Below, one piece after another: positions 46,444 through 48,940 of a stretch of DNA of 48,940 nt (positions within the stretch are counted from its first letter, which is position 1; every line of letters begins with the position of its first letter). The notes under the pieces are model-generated. The model was not told the DNA's origin. It saw only the letters and a program-made list of their open reading frames with translations, and did no database searches. Source of the stretch: Guillardia theta CCMP2712. Its lineage: Eukaryota; Cryptophyceae; Pyrenomonadales; Geminigeraceae. The stretch covers positions 1-48,940 of the forward strand of contig NW_005434446.1 in the NCBI RefSeq assembly GCF_000315625.1. Reading direction: 5' to 3'. Made by a program: the position numbers and the translations under genes.

Positions 46444-48940
46444 ATGAGGACACTTTTTTCTGCCATGTCGGCAGTCGAACAAAGCGACATGGGAGTAGGA
46501 GCAGGAGAGCGGGCCGATGGCAGGAATGGAGAACCTTCAGTGGGTCAAGCTCCTCAAGCTACTCTCCCTAACCAAGCTCCCCTCTCACATCCCCCTCCTC
46601 TGCAAGCTCCACCTCTTCCACTCTCCGGCCATGATGAAATTCATGCCCCTACCCCTCCATCCTTTCCTCCGCCCTTCCCTTTGAATGCACCTTCCTCGCA
46701 TCCCCTGGCTCCAGCGGTCCCTCATCCTCCAAGCTCTGCCCCGCCTCCTAGAGCGATTCCCGTGCAAGCCCATCCTCTTCATTCCATGCAGGCCACGGCT
46801 CCGCAACCTCCTCCCCGGTTGCCTCCGAAGCAGAGCTTTCAGCCGTCAGCACCGCAGGATTCGATCAACCCTCAGGCGCCTGCACCTCCTGGACGAGACG
46901 CTCAGGAGTCAGAGAGGCAGGAAAAGAAGCAGACAGGAGGGCTGGGAGGAGGGCCGCTGGCTCGAGCTGGACCTGCAGGACTCTTCGACGAGGCTCCTCG
47001 CGTGCACACCAGCTCCCCGATCGCCAAGAGCGTCAAGGAGCAGCAGCCTCTCGCTCCTCCTCGTTCTACTCCCCTCACCCCCTCACCTCCTTCAGGAGCC
47101 CCGACTGCACAGATTCCTCTTCCTGCTCCTCCTACCCATCCCCTGGCTCCTCCTCCTACCCATCCCCTCGCTCCTCCTCCTACCCATCCTCTCGCTCCTC
47201 CTCCTACCCATCCTCTTGCTCCTCCTGCGTCCCATCCTCTCGCTGCGCCAGCCATTCATCAAGTTGCTCGTGACGGTAAATCTGAGGGAGGGAGGGAAGG
47301 AGAGGTGAAGCGATCAGCAGATGTCGGTCGAGGGGAGGAAGGAGGAGGCGTAGGAGGAGGAGGCGAAGGAGGAGGAGGCGAGCAGGTTGCGGTGGATCCG
47401 GAGGTGCAAGCGGAGCAGGTGAGCCACTTGCGTCTTCAGCTGCTGCTCAGCCTCATCCTCTCAGTTCCTCGGGCGTCAAGTCAACAGGCCGACACCAAGA
47501 CGGGTCACTTGCTCCACCCCCACACCTCCTCCACCCCCACATGATCATCCTTTACCCCTTCTCCCCCTTCTCTCCACCCCACCATTCCACTCTCATGCCA
47601 TCACCCCACCTTCCTTCTCTCCTCCCCCTCCTCTCCTTTCTTTTTCATCTCCCCCACCTTCTATTCTCCTCCTTTCCTCTTTCGTGAGTTTCAGCTGCTT
47701 CCTCCTCGAATGTTCTCAGCTGATATTCGCAGCGATCTCTCTATCTCCTTGCTCCTCCTCCCCCTGAGTGTCGCTTCCTTCCACGCTGACATCGTTTCCT
47801 CTCCAGGCCTCTGCGACTCTTTCGGGACTGGCTGAACTTGCGAGGGCAGGACAATGGCGGTTGCTGCTGTCAGTTTGCTGTCTCTTCCTCAGCTCTCACT
47901 GAATGACTGCTAGCTCGACCTCTGCCGAGATGCTCTCACCAAAGGCAGGAGAGAAGGCAACGCTCCCCTCTCCTCTCCTCTCCTCCCCCTCTCCTCCCCT
48001 TCGCTGCCTCTCCTCCGCTCTCCTCTCCCTGGCCCTCCCCCTCTCCTCTCCTCCCTCCTTTCCTAACTTCATGACTTTTCAGCTTTCGCGGCAATATCGG
48101 TTTCAAATAGCAGGTCTGTTTTCATCTTCGAGCTTTTGAACTCTTCTTTCCTTCTTTGTCTTTCTCCTTCTTTTGCGATTTTTGACTTCTGTCCTTTCTA
48201 CTTCCTCCAACTCTTCTTCCCTCCCCTCCCCTTCTCTTCTCTTCTCTTCTCTTCTCTCTTCCTGTCGCTGACGCAGAACTCAGCTTATCGAATTGCTGCA
48301 CATCTGCAGACACGATCAGTCAGGTACTCCCTATCGTTCCCTTCTCTCCCTTCCTCTTTCCCTTCCCTCTCCTGCTCCTTCATCTTCCCTCCTCCCTCTG
48401 CCCCTCTTGTCTTGTCTCACGTTCTTCTCTTCCTCCCTCCCTCTATCATCAGAGCTGCCATGGATGAGCTTTCGCGTTTGGGTCCTCTAGGCGATCCCAT
48501 GCTGGTGATCCCCCTGCCTCCCTTCCCCACCTCTTGCACCACTCCACCCCTCTCCTTCCTCTCCTCCTCCTCTGCCCCTCCTTTCCCCCTCTTCTCTCCC
48601 TTGCCCTGCACCTCCCTCTCCCATGGCCGTCCGGTCCTCCTTGTCCCCATCATGCCTATGTCTCCTTTCCCTCCTCCCCCTCGTCTGCATCAGCAGCAGC
48701 GACGACAACTATAACAACGTCATCAACGAACAAAGTGTCTTTCCTGAGACTTTTCTTCACTTCACATTACCCTCATATGTCTTCTTTGCACGTCTTTGTC
48801 TTCATAACATTTGAAATTTTGATCTTGCTCATCGTCAAGCAGGCTGAGCATCCGCCATTCATCATGTACATCCTTGAGGTTCTTGTGCCCCTCCCCTCCT
48901 CCCTACCATCTTGATCCCTCCTCCTCCTCCTCCTCCTCCT
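46444..48940 (+). CDS. Proline-rich multi-exon protein, runs off right edge
   Basis: Exon 1 (ATG 46444, or 46465) runs to a donor at 47418/47419 (CAG/GTGAGC) and encodes about 325 residues very rich in Pro, Ala and Ser. It includes five PPPTHPLA units (24-bp repeat, ~47130-47230), and then a Gly/Glu-rich part ending DPEVQAEQ. A second exon at 47807-~47872 follows an acceptor with CTGAC 18 nt upstream; it stays in phase and reads ASATLSGLAELARAGQW. Further exons are likely (for example around 48277-48321, reading NSAYRIAAHLQTRS) amid pyrimidine-rich introns, but boundaries are uncertain. The family is not recognised; Pro-rich coat or adaptor proteins are possible. Confidence 0.5.

Overview
The window looks like nuclear DNA of a unicellular eukaryote, probably an alga. 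The evidence is plant-type telomere repeats (TTTAGGG/CCCTAAA), GT-AG introns with a CTGAC branch-like motif, a chromodomain Ty3/gypsy element, a Ty1/copia element, an RWP-RK protein and a multi-exon ZNF598/Hel2 ubiquitin ligase. The species cannot be fixed from sequence alone. The CCCTAAA strand reads 5'->3' from the left, as expected if the left edge lies nearer a chromosome end. Repeat-rich, subtelomere-like DNA on the left gives way to ordinary conserved genes on the right.

Layout. (1) 1-5055: three head-to-tail copies, all minus strand, of a ~2.8 kb unit carrying an unrecognised gene. Units are joined through telomeric repeats, an ATA-type 3' tail and variable numbers of a 19-bp repeat. 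Copy A is frameshifted and copy B is cut by a retrotransposon. (2) 5056-7088: 3' LTR plus RNase H-integrase-chromodomain remnant of a Ty3/gypsy chromovirus. (3) 7089-12726: Ty1/copia element with two 490-bp LTRs and RT-RNase H, but no visible integrase. (4) 12727-~30000: an intron-poor block of a different style. It holds a broken secreted Cys-rich/Gly-rich protein gene, a remnant of a second such gene, two type II membrane glycosyltransferases (both frameshifted), an RWP-RK protein, several orphan proteins and many in-frame tandem repeats. Several genes share a 5' motif (core CGTTTATAGGTTA) and a 3' motif (core GGCTAAGTGACAC). This suggests one imported or virus-like transcription system, which is an inference because no viral hallmark gene is visible. 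(5) 30064-31000: tandem hairpin-forming repeats. (6) 31374-37098: a TIR-ROCO protein gene. (7) 38.3-48.9 kb: two unrecognised minus-strand genes, ZNF598/Hel2, a TPR protein and a proline-rich multi-exon gene running off the right edge.

The most striking observation is at 31413-32994, just upstream of the TIR-ROCO main exon. Fourteen successive 3-nt exons, each one codon in phase 0, are separated by fifteen introns, thirteen of which are 102-106 nt and most clearly homologous. The 3-nt exons differ from one another while the splice signals on both sides are kept. Introns 2-15 contain no AG dinucleotide between the CTGAC (or CTGAA) motif and the terminal AG. Joined, the codons read AGHWFSEHFSYKPG, which completes a C-x-G-H ... 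C-C-x-C zinc-ligand-like pattern. A run of consecutive single-codon exons like this would be a highly unusual gene structure.
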